Source of the DNA: Apostichopus californicus
Lineage: Eukaryota > Echinodermata > Holothuroidea > Aspidochirotida > Stichopodidae
Direction of reading: 5' to 3'
Assembly: GCA_020650975.1 (NCBI GenBank)
Contig: JAIPMN010023442.1
Coordinates: 1,415 to 22,912 of the forward strand
DNA: 21,498 nucleotides
Part shown: one piece after another, positions 1 to 10,196 of the stretch
How the letters are laid out: every line of letters begins with the position of its first letter
Numbering within the stretch: position 1 is the first letter of the stretch
Notes under the pieces: model-generated
What the model saw: the letters and a program-made list of their open reading frames with translations, nothing else
Told to the model about the DNA's origin: nothing
Database searches by the model: none
Position numbers and translations under genes: made by a program

Positions 1-1159
1 GGTGGGAATAGTTACTGAAAGGTCGCATAGGCGTAGAAATTATATACAAGACATAAGTCATGCAGTACAAATATCATAATATTGTAGACGGATACCTTGA
101 AATTGAGAAGTCCGAATTAAATATCATTTACATGTCATAATTTTTGGTATAGACAATGATCTTTAGTGAGAATAATTATTTCGTCAGTGATTAAATAAGT
201 TACTATTATTTTTTATGATTTATAAATGATCAATAAACGTTAAAATTTGCACGCACAAACTACCATATCAGACTCAAAGAATATGCGTTGAATGTATGAA
301 TTTTGGGGTACAGTTTTACCCCATATTAAGCCGCAAGAGTATTTTCGAGACAGTGACCCTTGAAAGTCGCTGTGATTCATTAAAATGTTGACTTTCTTTG
401 CTTATTGAAAAACAATAAGCATTTTTAACGAAATGTCTAAAAAAATGGTAGTATTTGTCGATCCTTCAGCAACTGAAATGAACAAAATGTAATGTATTTC
501 TTTTGTGTTTTTTTTTTGTGTTTAATATTTATTGCTTTCTCAGCTGTTCTTTTTTTAAAAATAATTTGGAGAAAACTTGAAAAAAGTTTCTACACATGGT
601 TTCGGTTTTTTTGTGTGTACATAATACTTATTTTGTTATTTGTTGAAATAGCATAAAAAAGCCTTGTAGATATGTAGCTTTTGTCAGTTAAGTTTTATTA
701 TAGACATTATTATGCAATAATCAGTACAAAATGTAGGATATTATTATTATAAATAGAAATAAAAACACGTAGAAATGCTTTTGGTCAATATCGAAATTGT
801 TCATTTCTGTATAGTATTTAACTATATAAGTGCGGCCATAAAGTGTGCTTTGAATCTTTCTAATCAGAAATATTTTGAACTTCGTCATTGAAATTAAAGA
901 CTTAATTTTTGGAGACACATTGACCGAGTTGAGGAATCTACTTCCATAGGCATGTATAACTTAGTTCAGTGTGTGTACTACGGTACGTGCCAATATGCAT
1001 AGCTAATGCCGAGGGTTGGACAAAACGATCAGTCGGTGTAGCGGGTTTATACGTGAAGCCGAACAACTGCATATTTAGTCCCAAAAATATTCTGTTCCCT
1101 TGAAAACTGGAGACTGAAAATTTGGCGAGAATTCTTTTCATCGAAATAAGACTGTTAAA

Positions 1160-1221
1160 GAAATGTGGTGAGACACAATCTTCGGCAATTGAAATGTGGT
1201 GAGACACAATCTTCGGCAATT
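1160..1221. repeat. Perfect 31-bp tandem duplication
   Basis: The 31-bp unit starting GAAATGTGGTGAGACAC occurs at 1160-1190 and again, with no mismatch, at 1191-1221. It is recent, or a sequencing or assembly duplication. No gene is affected. Confidence 0.97.
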
Positions 1222-1608
1222 GCACTTGTTGATAATTTTGTGTCTTTCAAGTAGGCTCTACAAATTCATTAAATTATTATTGCATTAAAGGCATTGAAGA
1301 CTCGCCCCAAACCGCGTGCCGCGCTCTGAAAAACTTTCCGTTGCTTGCAAGTGAAGTTTTCTGCTTGTCGCTACAAATTGCAGACAGTTATGAAACGTGA
1401 TACCTTGTTATCTTTAGCTGGACCTGAGATGTCCATCGCTGTATCGTTTGTACACTGTGCTGTGGGTATTGACCGCAGCTGTATGTACTGACTGTACACT
1501 AGTGTCTAATTACCGAAGGTAGCAAGCTGTGTGGGTAGTTTTTGGGATCGATGGTGGTGTCTAACACTTCTGTTACACCTCATTCGAAACTAAGTCAGCT
1601 TACCGGCA

Positions 1609-1716
1609 TTAGATGTTTTTTTTGCGCAAGTCTTCACACCCTTTAACAATTGTTTTAACATTCGTATTGAGCACTGCCAAAGTCAACCCTCTTCCCTCAT
1701 CTTCAGTACGCGACAT
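1609..1716 (-). CDS. Possible 35-codon exon, unknown product
   Basis: An ATG at 1716 on the minus strand opens MSRTEDEGRGLTLAVLNTNV and continues to KTIVKGCEDLRKKNI and TAA. The composition (acidic start, then a possible amphipathic helix) looks more protein-like than the AT-rich surroundings. A good GTAAGC donor lies just past the stop, and an 8-A run sits right before it, so one base less would keep the frame open to that donor. I do not recognise the protein. It may equally be chance. Confidence 0.2.
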   Translation of the reverse strand: MSRTEDEGRGLTLAVLNTNVKTIVKGCEDLRKKNI

Positions 1717-2246
1717 AATGAAGGTTGTTGTATTGTTGTTGTACTTATATTTTATAACAAAATACAAAACAAGCAGCTTCGAATAACACATCCAGAAAGA
1801 GCAAACTCGAAAGACACCGTAATAACGAAAAACAAAAATGATGGATATGTTATATTCTGGGAAGCTGGCATCTTTGAATTATTGTATTCAGAAGCATTTA
1901 TACATTGGGTTGGTTGAACGTAAAAGCAGAAAAGGGGTTTAACAATTAATAGATGATTTGGTACTAATCTTCCTTATTTGTAATAAAATAAATGTGAAAT
2001 ATACTTCGAAAACGAAGAAATATCAACGTTTCAATGTTGTATTTTTTTGATTGGTGTGTGATTTGGGGAGTAAGACCTATAATGAATACATTTTTGATCT
2101 CTTTTCATTTGAGTTAAACCTTTTTCTTTTTTAATTCTGTTATTAATGAAACCAGTGTGAGGTGATATGGAACACAATTATGAAACGTTCAACACAAGAC
2201 TGACTTAGTTTGTTGTATTAACGGTTTAAACCGGGGACTGGGATGT

Positions 2247-2264
2247 GGTGGGGGGGGGGGTGGG
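2247..2264 (+). repeat. Poly-G tract
   Basis: A run of G with one T near its end (GTGGGGGGGGGGTGGGAGG type). It is one of several G/C homopolymer-like tracts in the window. Confidence 0.85.
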
Positions 2265-2909
2265 AGGTTCCTGATAATCCTTTTTAACATATTAAGTGCC
2301 CCTTCTTGGTAAAGAATACCATTTTTCCTTTTTATGATTACAAATTACCCTTATTGGTGGAGAAATTGTAACTAAAAAGTTTCTTTGTTAATGAAAAACA
2401 TTCACCTACTGGGTTCATGATCAAATGTACAGAGAAAATAAATTTGTCAAGTTTTGTAGTAACTCCGATATGACTCCTGAAATCAAAGTGATATGTCTTA
2501 CATACATTTGAAGTTTGCCAATATTGCATAATAAATGAGACAATCATGTTATGATTCAGCTGTTCTCTCCAACACATTGAATAAACAAGTTAAATGGTCT
2601 TTCTTGTAAGAAAAATAACAACAAAAAAACAAGGTAAGTAGATGTAAGTTAGAAATATATTTCTCTATTATCATGATACACCCACAACAGAAGTGGTCTT
2701 TGAGCCAGATGTCAATATGCTGTAGCAGTCTTGAGCTAAAGTCATTTCTTATTGGTAGTACATTTTATAGCAAGTGAATCAACTTCGGGAACCCACTGAG
2801 GTTACATATTTACTGTTAATCAAATGCAACCGAATTGGCTGTATAGTTTGTGAATAACTTAAATGAGGCCACTGGTTGTACAGTTTCTAACTGAAATACA
2901 AGCCAACTG

Positions 2910-3778
2910 GAACACGTCAACTGCAGGACCCATTAACTGTCCATTTTGTCGATGCTGATCAAGTACAGGAACTCATCAATTGTACATTTTGTTGCTACCA
3001 AGAAGAGATACCTATTAACTGTTCACTTTGTTGATGTTGATGGAGGACAGGAACCATTTATTGATCTATTTTATTGACGTTGATCAATTGCAGGAACCCA
3101 TTGACTGTAAATTTTGTCACTGTGGATCAAGTACAAGAACTCATCAACTGTCAATTTTGTCGCTACCAAGTAGAGGTACCCATTGACTGTTCCATTTGTT
3201 GATGTTGATCAAGGACAGGAACCATTTCATGATCCATTTTATTGATGTTGATCAATTGCAGAAATCCATTGACTGTCAATATTGTCACTGTGGATCAAAT
3301 ACAAGAACTAATCAAGTGTCCATTTTGTTGCTACCAAGTAGAGGTACCCATTGACTGTTTGTTTTGTTGATGTTGACCAAGTAGAGGAACTCATCAACTA
3401 TCTATTTTGTCGCTACCAAGTAGAGGTACCCATTGACTGTTCGATTTGTTGATGTTGACCAAGTAGAGGAACCATTTAATGATCCATTTTATTGATGTTG
3501 ATCAATTGCAGGAACCTATTGACTGTAAATATTGTCACTGTTGATCAAGTATAAGAACTCATCAACTGTCCATTTTGTCGCTACCAAGTAGAGGTACTCA
3601 TTGACTGTTCGTTTTGTTGATGTTGACCAAGTAAAGGAACTCATCAACTGTCCATTTTGTTGACGTTGATCAATTGCAGGAACCCATTGACTGAACATTT
3701 TGTTGAAGTTGATCAATTAGGAACCTGTTTAACTGTCCATTTTTGTCACTGCTAATCAACTACAGGAACTCATAGTCT
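2910..3778. repeat. Minisatellite: ~42-bp monomers in a 168-bp higher-order repeat
   Basis: The monomer follows the pattern CATTTTGTTGATGTTGATCA, then AGTAGAGGAACCCATTGACTGT. A diagnostic monomer with GCTACCAAG starts its CTACCA at 2995, 3163, 3331, 3413 and 3581: spacings of 168, 168, 82 and 168. So four ~42-bp monomers form one 168-bp unit, with one half-unit in the middle. Copies diverge by a few substitutions and small indels, and the left end fades out near 2910. The array starts just beyond the ALG13 stop codon and is probably its 3' UTR or immediate flank. The ORFs seen in it come from the period being a multiple of three. Confidence 0.93.
3488..3493 (-). promoter_or_regulatory. Candidate ALG13 polyadenylation signal
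   Basis: AATAAA on the minus strand, 300 bp past the ALG13 stop. The same hexamer recurs at 3238-3243 and 3070-3075 at the same place in the array unit. This one is nearest the stop. Cleavage sites cannot be told from sequence alone. Confidence 0.4.
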
Positions 3779-3792
3779 AAGAAGTACAGCTA

Positions 3793-3904
3793 CTATCTGT
3801 AACCTACAGTTTCATCCAAGAACTTAGCAAACTTCTCTGGTTGTCCTTTAGGGAATGGCTTCAGTTTAGAGACATCAAGATTATCTAAGACATCAGCTAA
3901 ATTG
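3793..3904 (-). CDS. ALG13: ALG13 exon 4 and stop, residues 129-165
   Basis: The acceptor follows a run of T on the minus strand and ends CCAG at 3905. The exon encodes NLADVLDNLDVSKLKPFP, then GQPEKFAKFLDETVGYR and TAG at 3795-3793, with a second in-frame TAG next. This C-terminal helix is where the family contacts ALG14, as known for yeast. The minisatellite array begins within about 20 bp of the stop. Confidence 0.93.
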
Positions 3905-6900
3905 CTGGAAAAAAAAAAGAGAAATTGTTTAAAGAATGACTGCAGCCACAAAGTAGTTCAGATATCACATATATGAAAAGCCAGTGTGATCAGTCTGTGT
4001 TGGACTAATATTAGCAATTAGGAAAACTGGAAATAAGAGAGATGGCAAAAGATATGACATTTCACCATTAATTACTTTATCAGCACCAAACATGATTGGA
4101 AAAGTTTAGAGAATAAATCTATGACCCGAGTTCAAATTGTAGGGAGACACTCCACATCTCTGAAATGAGTTTGGGTGACTCATGCATCTAAGCTAACAGT
4201 TAATGGTGCCTCAAGGGTGGATATCAACAGAGGAAACATCAAGTTTGTTTAAGGTCCTGATAGCAGACTTTTGCTTCGAGTTGGTTTAATTTTTGATACA
4301 ATATGAAAACCAAAATGCCACAACAATGCTGTACAAGAGGAGCTGGATTTCTCTCTTTTCATCGCCAACAATGAAGACTATGTCCCAAAAGATGATTTGA
4401 TTTTTGCTTATGACTATTAACCATAGTGTGAAAAAGTGTCTGTGTAATGCCAACTTCAGAACTGGCTGAAATTTAATTTTCTTGCAGCTGTAAGTTTAGA
4501 CCAAGAAGCTAAACATTTGAACACTTTTCTTACATTGAAATCACTGTAATATATTAATAACTATGAAACAGTACCTCGGTGTGGAGTAAAGTAAATGTCC
4601 ATCTTTGTAGAGTTGAAAAGCTAATTCAATCTGGTGGTTTCCCATCAGTAGTTCATTGATGACAACAATCATTGGTTTCTTTGCCTCCATGGTCTCCAGA
4701 ACACTTCCAGCACCTTGTGAAGGCAGATGAAATTTTCAAAAGAGAGGAATGAGGAATGAACAATGCTCAAATGAAATTTACTATAAGTGAAATACAGCAT
4801 CAGCAAGACTCAAATTGATCTTCTTTATTCAATACAATCTGCATAACAAAAGTTCAAGAAAATGGATGATAAAGTACCATTAATTTGCAATTTAGTGAGA
4901 TTCAGGGTAACATTATTTTGAACTGAATTGTTATATTTTCATATTTACACACTGATAAAAACTGCTTTATGAATTGCCAAATTTGTAAAATGAGGTCAGT
5001 TTACTACGCCATGACATATTTATATGTCTTGAAGTTTTCTTGTAGTTTGCTACAAATTGACTGTGCATGGTTTAACTTTATACTATTTCGGTATGACTGG
5101 TGTTAGACAATTGAGACACTTCAACATTGTCCCTCCACTTGATGAAACTTATCTTCACTTGTTACAAGTTAGTGATATGCAAAATTATTGTTGTTGTTCT
5201 ACAAACAATCAAAACTAACTCCATCCACAAAGGAGATTGGTGAAAGGTACTTGCTGAATATGTGGATAGCTCTATAACAGAATTGCCATTGTTGTTTACA
5301 GACTTATCTGGAGTAGAGAAGTGTAACATATCAAGGCCTTCTTACCTGCATGACTGATAACTAAATCAGCTGAATTAATGTCTTGAGATATGGAATCCTT
5401 GTATCGAAAGTACGACAGTTCAAAATTTGATCTTTTAATTGGATTTGGTTCAAATTTGCCCCTTCCAATCTGAACTGTCACTGTTGTATATCCAAGTTCT
5501 TGCAATTTCTGGAGGAGAGCAAGAAAAGGGTAAATTTGCACAAATCTTGCAAGAACTTTTAACTGTTAGTAAGCCTACTAGAATTAAACTAAACTATGTA
5601 TTGTTATAAATACTGTTCAAAGAACAAAAAAACTTGAACAAAACACTTATTGTAAACTTAGCAAAGTTAGAGAGTCCACTTCTAGTTAACAAATAACAAG
5701 TGCTGTTTATGTAGGCAAGTTGCTTCGGTGTTATATCCAGGGATAATAAGACAAATGCAGAGATTTCCATATAATACTCTACAATTTTCACATTATTATG
5801 AATCCCACATGAAAATCATGGTTTAATTCTGACTGGTTTGAAACTGAAAGTTGGGCCAAAATAACGTATCGACTTCTTACACCATTCAAGAGGAACAATC
5901 CTTTAGTATGTATGCAAAGGTTCCAATACAAAATCTGTCTCTCACAACAAGGAAATGAGCAGATTAAAATGGGATTAAAACACATACAAGAATCAAACCA
6001 CCTAACTGCATGTTTCTTCTGTGACACAGTACACATGTTCACAGCAATTATTTATGAAGATTTCTATGTTGTGACAAAATAAAAACGGGTCAATTAAGCC
6101 TTTTTGCCCAGCAATTGGGGAGTAAAGATAAATGTTTAATAATTAACAAGTTGTTGACAAACATTATTGGCTACATTCTAAGAGCATTGCTTGAAACACT
6201 GCTTCCAAACACACACCATTTCTACAAGCATAATGCTTGCTTTTCAGACAACCAGGCACTACTGTAAATTACTGTAGGCCATAGGAATATAGGAATGGAA
6301 GATTTAGATTTACATCCAAACATTTATCAAACAGCACGTGTGTGCTTTTTGCCCCGCTATATATTTATTATTTCATTCTAGTCAGCTTATACCAGGACTC
6401 CATTGCGATAAACCTTTTTATATGTATTTACTGCTGAAAAAGTTGTAGCCTAGGAGATTGGAAATATCACTCAGACAAAGCCCTATCAGTATTATCAGTT
6501 ACTGAGGCAGATCAATTACATTTCGCAACTACTGCAAGTGGTACAGGCCTATGTGTAAAATGTGTTATAGGCCTATACCCTTTTAACGCTGTATGATGAA
6601 TTGGAAATTCAATTTGTGGAAGTTTTTGTCAGGCGCCTTTGGATCATGTGGGCGATGGACACAAATCTTTTATTCTCATGGCCATGTATTTTCTATCGGC
6701 CTAGGCTATAGGCAGACATTCCAAGTCACACGCATTTGGCGTGTGACACACGCATTTCCAGCCCTTCACACGCTCACACGCTATGTGCACTTTATCACAC
6801 GCAATCCACAAACAATCTCCGAAAAACCGCGTGTGCAACCATGGAGCGAAATCCATATAAACCTAGGTCTAAAATCAGGTTAGCGGCATAATTAAAATAT

Positions 6901-7607
6901 TTTTGGTCTCGTCTAGCATCCACTGTTTAACCGATAAGTGCCCCTACGCATACGCTAGCTAGAGATTGAGAAGTGCGCTCCAATTTCCAATATAAATGTT
7001 CAATTATGTTAGTCAGTGATTACTTTCATCGATTCAAGAAAAGTCTTTGTTGAGAGTTGTCATGCTTGTTGAGTTCAATAATATTTGATGATGAAATTCT
7101 CAATATAAAATTACTCAGAGAAACTGAAAAAGAATGCACCATTTTGCATCTAGGCAGTCAAAAATACGAAAATTTTTCCAATGGGGGGACACCCCCTCCC
7201 CTTAGACCCCTCCCCCACTACCGCTGATCACACTCATAAATTTTCCTCAATGTTGGAAAGTCTGTATAGGCCAACACAAGTTTATTTCCTAAAGCCTGGG
7301 ACATAGGCACAATATCCTTGCTTCTCTTCCACATATAACCTGGTAAATAAGCAGGAGCTCTACTTACACTTTAGCAGAGACCGTGTTACGAAACATTACT
7401 ATATAGGACTAACTTAGGGTCAGGCCTAGGCCTATACTAGTTACTAAAATACGACTGTTTAGCCAGCAGAACTTTGTCAGGTACTGTAATTACATTTAAA
7501 TACCTGTTCCGCGAACAACTTACAGCACACAGAGATTCAGAGGAAACCACCTCCACCAAAGTATCAAAACTTGTCGTGCCAACAGTTACAAATACTGTTT
7601 TCCCCAT
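3793..7607 (-). CDS. ALG13: ALG13, UDP-GlcNAc transferase catalytic subunit, complete, 4 exons
   Basis: Joined exons 7607-7524, 5508-5346, 4713-4575 and 3904-3793 give 498 nt, a 165-aa protein plus stop. By family knowledge, ALG13 is the soluble catalytic half of the ALG13/ALG14 enzyme on the cytosolic face of the ER. It adds the second GlcNAc to GlcNAc-PP-dolichol in N-glycan assembly. Seen in the sequence: the N-terminal VTVGTTSFD loop (residues 7-15), QIGRG (41-45), RYKDS (63-67), the nucleotide-sugar loop DLVISHAGAGS (76-86), NHQIELA (108-114) and a C-terminal GQPEKF (149-154). All splice sites are GT-AG and keep frame. The length equals the short human isoform as I recall it, and there is no OTU or Tudor extension; two TAG codons end it in tandem. 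The start is the first ATG ahead of the conserved beta strand. It is head to head with the carrier gene. A diverged paralogue cannot be excluded, but no key motif is missing. Confidence 0.95.
3905..4574 (-). other. ALG13: ALG13 intron 3
   Basis: 670 bp, GT at 4574-4573 and AG at 3906-3905, with a long T run just before the acceptor on the minus strand. I see no repeat or gene inside. Confidence 0.9.
4575..4713 (-). CDS. ALG13: ALG13 exon 3, residues 83-129
   Basis: The acceptor CACAAG at 4714 lies behind a poor pyrimidine tract. The exon completes the AGAGS loop and encodes VLETMEAKKP, VVINELLMGNHQIELA and the GHLLYSTP strand. The donor is GTACTG, weaker than the others, in phase 2. No frame other than this one matches the family. 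Confidence 0.92.
4714..5345 (-). other. ALG13: ALG13 intron 2
   Basis: 632 bp, phase 1, AT-rich. Nothing recognisable inside. Confidence 0.9.
5346..5508 (-). CDS. ALG13: ALG13 exon 2, residues 29-83
   Basis: A pyrimidine-rich acceptor ends in CCTCCAG at 5509. The exon opens KLQELGY in phase 0 and carries QIGRG, RYKDS and DLVISHAG. The donor is GTAAGA after the first base of Gly83 (phase 1). The open frame continues into the intron for several codons, so reading it as one unspliced ORF would give a false C-terminus. Confidence 0.93.
6725..6838. repeat. CACACGC motif cluster with a perfect hairpin
   Basis: CACACGC occurs five times forward, and its complement GCGTGTG twice, within about 115 bp. 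The first pair forms a perfect 9-bp inverted repeat: GTCACACGC at 6725-6733 and GCGTGTGAC at 6739-6747 around a 5-nt loop. It lies in ALG13 intron 1, about 0.8 kb downstream of the start codon. The role is unknown. Confidence 0.8.
7110..7230. mobile_element. Possible decayed DNA-transposon fragment
   Basis: The run from AGAATGCACCATTTTGCATC through AAAATTTTTCC to GGGGGGACACCCCC and two CCCCTCCCC-type blocks resembles interiors of non-autonomous DNA transposons often seen in marine invertebrate genomes. I find no terminal repeats or target-site duplication, so the edges are arbitrary. Confidence 0.3.
7524..7607 (-). CDS. ALG13: ALG13 exon 1 (coding part), residues 1-28
   Basis: Starts at ATG 7607-7605 and encodes the beta strand and glycine loop MGKTVFVTVGTTSFD, then a helix ending ESLCA. 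The donor is a consensus GTAAGT at 7523, phase 0. The transcription start is not visible, so the 5' UTR extends an unknown distance towards higher coordinates. Confidence 0.92.
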
Positions 7608-8083
7608 ATTTAATTCGACCTCTGAGGATGATGCTTTTCAAAAACAGCAAATTAAGAACAGTACTCAACGTACAGTACGTTGTTTACGTGATACTGCTCA
7701 TGATTTCGCAATCACGTTGTTCTACGCATGACAAATGTCTATGATCCGATTTTGTAACACTAACAGAGTGGTGTATACTGCACAAGGCATGACCGGTGTC
7801 GGAAACAAACACTAACTATTGGAAAGTGGCCTCCTGTATATGAAGAAAACCATGATATTGATACTACCTGTGCAAAATAATTGAACAGGTGCAACTATCA
7901 ACAAGACGTGTCCTAACTTTAGGATACATTTCAGGCTAGCAAGGCCGTTAGGTCAATGCCTATTATTTATAAAATAGTACAGGCTACAGCATACTAACGA
8001 GTAACGTTTGAGTCCGTCCGATCCTAGGCCTACGCTAGGCCTAACAAGTTAGGCATACATGATCAGAAATGAAATTCCTATTC

Positions 8084-8104
8084 GAGCCGTGCGTGGCACG
8101 GCTC
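8084..8104. repeat. Perfect 9-bp hairpin between the divergent genes
   Basis: GAGCCGTGC (8084-8092) and GCACGGCTC (8096-8104) are exact complements around a 3-nt loop. It is GC-rich in AT-rich DNA and lies about 480 bp upstream of the ALG13 start. Function unknown. Confidence 0.85.
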
Positions 8105-9098
8105 CTGCAGGTTAATTGGAACTTTCTAGGAAATAAAGACAATAGAAATTTGTAGTAACGAATGAAGAGGAAGACAAGCAGCACATAAAATTTAGAAGCT
8201 TTAAATTGGTGAAGGAAACTACTTAGGAAAAAATAAGGGAGGTTGCCCCAGACCTGGCAAACCCACCCTGCCGGGATGTACCCTTACGCTAAGAAAAAGG
8301 AAAAAATGTATACAAGTTAGGCATGGATGATACTGTATAGACTATAGCCCCAGTCCTAATCCAGGCTGTACGTAGTCTAAGTTATAACACTTAGAGTAAT
8401 TAGTACCATTACTAGTGTTAGGGACCTATAGCCCTATATCATCACCCACAATCGTTCGATCAATGGTGAATTGTTAGACAGTTGGAAGTAATGATATGGC
8501 TAAGCAATAACTATAAACAAGCAAGTAATATAATAACCCAGTGGAAACCGAGGCCTTGGCTAAGGACCAGGGTCTTCTTTCTTTGAAAAGTGGCCCTTTT
8601 TAACTCACTCTCAATCGAACAAAAGTCACTTGAGTGTAACCAAGTTAGGCCTATGCCTGGGTTTATTATTTTGAATTTTCTTATCGATTATTTGTACGGC
8701 TTCTGTCTCCCTTGTGATGTGAAAATCTGAGGTATAGCAACAAAGTAGCATGAACATGTATGAACAACAGTACAATTTATCTTTTGTAGCAAAATTGCAT
8801 CAAGTTAGTTGGCCAACAGTAGCCTTGTAATATCTATTGGGGAAAAAAGGATGCTGTGTTAACACTACCCATGTGAACAGTACCGCTTGCTGCCTAAAAA
8901 GTATCAACAATAGTACTGCTTTAAGTTTGTCAGACTCGGGTAGTTGAAAAACACTGAACGTCTTTTGCTGTCTAAGAAGAAAATGAAGCTAAGGCTGGTT
9001 GGTGGTGGTGGTTGGACTGAAGCAACAGCTACAGAAGTACCTACTTGATGACTCTTGATGATGACACTTCTATTTAAACTTATCAGCTAGTAGCCTAG

Positions 9099-9293
9099 TC
9101 AGGTTAATTTGTCAAATCGTGTCCGTGCTAGACGAGGCAAGGATAAGCGAAATGTTAGTTGGTAGTCTAGTTGTAAGCACAGCTCATTCAATATGCTGTC
9201 GTCCAACTCCTTATCCCCGACAACTGGTACATACTCTGAAGGCTGTGAATGCTTTCTATCACCCAACGATTCTAAAATGAGGAGCCGATTCAT
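9099..9293 (-). CDS. Open frame of 64 codons, unknown, doubtful
   Basis: ATG at 9293 on the minus strand, reading MNRLLILESLGDRKHSQPSE and ending RLARTRFDKLT before TGA. CACAG, a possible acceptor, lies just upstream. The composition is more protein-like than the flanks, but I recognise no family and see no partner exons. It could be a decayed mobile-element fragment or chance. Confidence 0.15.
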   Translation of the reverse strand: MNRLLILESLGDRKHSQPSEYVPVVGDKELDDSILNELCLQLDYQLTFRLSLPRLARTRFDKLT

Positions 9294-9659
9294 GTCCTTT
9301 CTGTGACACCAAAAGATGTTGGTTTAAATTTCCCTTTTGATAAGGTTATTGTACGTACGGTTTTCACTTGAAGGGTTTGAATACCAGATTTATGACCTCC
9401 AAGGTTATCTCTGGACTAAGCAAAAAGACACTACATGCAAACTTGGTTTGTTGCTAATTCTGCAAGTGGTGAACTGTACTTCAGCTTGAGTAAACTAACA
9501 TCTCTGATCACTGGAGCAACTGTATACTAAGTATGGAGTCTGACACATGGATGTCAAATCGTGTCATGTGGATAAACACCTGTTAAATGCCTCAGGGTTC
9601 TAATTTATGAACTGTACTACTGATATGAAATGAAAACCTGAAAGTTCTTGGGAAAGAGG

Positions 9660-9686
9660 TGGCAGGAGGGAGGGGGGGGGGGAGGG
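9660..9686 (+). repeat. G-rich tract
   Basis: Purine run with a 12-G stretch flanked by GGAGGGA and GGAGGGAA, with G-quadruplex potential on the plus strand. It lies between the divergent genes, about 370 bp before the first coding exon of the carrier. Confidence 0.85.
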
Positions 9687-10048
9687 AATTGGTTAAGTTT
9701 GGGAGTAAAGTGTATTGACCTCTTCTGATTGGCAGATTGATAGGATTGCTCAGTGTAAGAGTCATTTGACCGAAGATCCATGCCTTTCTGATTATCTAAG
9801 GCAACTCTGAGACCTTATGAGAAAAAAATTAACAGAATCTTTGCACGTACCTTGTTAGCAGCAATAACAATCATACAATATTTTGTTTCTAAATCATAAA
9901 GTAGTTATTTTTTTTTAAATCTCTATATACTATATCACTTGAGTGATAAAAAATGAACTGGAAATTATATTGCGTTGCTTTTATTTCTATTTATTTTATT
10001 TTTATTAGATGTACTGAACTCTGATGTCATTTCTGCAGATATTTTCCA

Positions 10049-10196
10049 ATGAATGACCAAGAGAAGGAAAACAGCTCCAGGGTCATGCATGCGGACATAA
10101 ATGTGCAGAATGAAGTGCCTGTCGATAGTGCAAAGGCCAAGATTTGGCACCAGATGATAGCATCAGGAACAGGGGCTATCCTGACATCAATATTCA
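10049..10196 (+). CDS. Carrier coding exon 1, residues 1-49
   Basis: The acceptor TTCTGCAG ends at 10038, only 10 nt before the ATG, so an upstream non-coding exon must exist. The exon encodes a 30-aa polar N-terminus without an obvious presequence (carriers normally lack one), then [17 protein letters not shown], the first half of helix 1. The donor is GTAAGT at 10197, phase 1. Confidence 0.92.

Larger units (their letters stand above)
1..2909. other. AT-rich region without a recognised gene
   Basis: No ORF here resembles a family I know, and open stretches are short. It holds a 31-bp tandem duplication (1160-1221), a GC-richer patch at about 1295-1600 that breaks the local AT bias and could be an old repeat copy, a poly-G run near 2247-2264, and a short minus-strand ORF at 1609-1716 listed separately. 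The rest shows nothing I can name. Confidence 0.5.
5509..7523 (-). other. ALG13: ALG13 intron 1 with short-motif clusters
   Basis: 2015 bp, phase 0. Its 5' half (6.2-7.5 kb) holds TAGGCCTA-type palindromes, a CACACGC cluster (6725-6840) and a C-rich stretch with GGGGGGACACCCCC near 7184-7216 that resembles decayed DNA-transposon sequence. The open frames here match no family I know. Confidence 0.85.
7608..10038. promoter_or_regulatory. Divergent intergenic region, ALG13 / carrier promoters
   Basis: 2.4 kb between the two start codons, read outward in both directions. It must contain the ALG13 promoter and the 5' non-coding exon and promoter of the carrier gene, since that gene's first coding exon opens behind a splice acceptor. 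CpG-containing patches lie near 8000-8110. It also holds three of the window's five TAGGCCTA sites, the hairpin at 8084-8104 and a G-rich tract near 9660-9686. I could not place the non-coding exon; GTAAGA near 9757 is one possible donor. Confidence 0.6.

Noticed and set aside
938-1225. 95-codon minus-strand frame
   Set aside because: It includes the 31-bp duplication in its first codons and resembles nothing known.
3516-3716. 66-codon open frame on the minus strand inside the minisatellite
   Set aside because: The frame stays open only because the monomer period is a multiple of three; its peptide is a translated repeat.
6593-6883. 96-codon frame in ALG13 intron 1
   Set aside because: It overlaps the CACACGC motif cluster, shows no family similarity, and lies on the strand opposite the host gene.
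9750-9762. GTAAGA as the donor of the carrier's 5' non-coding exon
   Set aside because: A donor-like hexamer alone cannot fix an exon; several others are possible in 2.4 kb.
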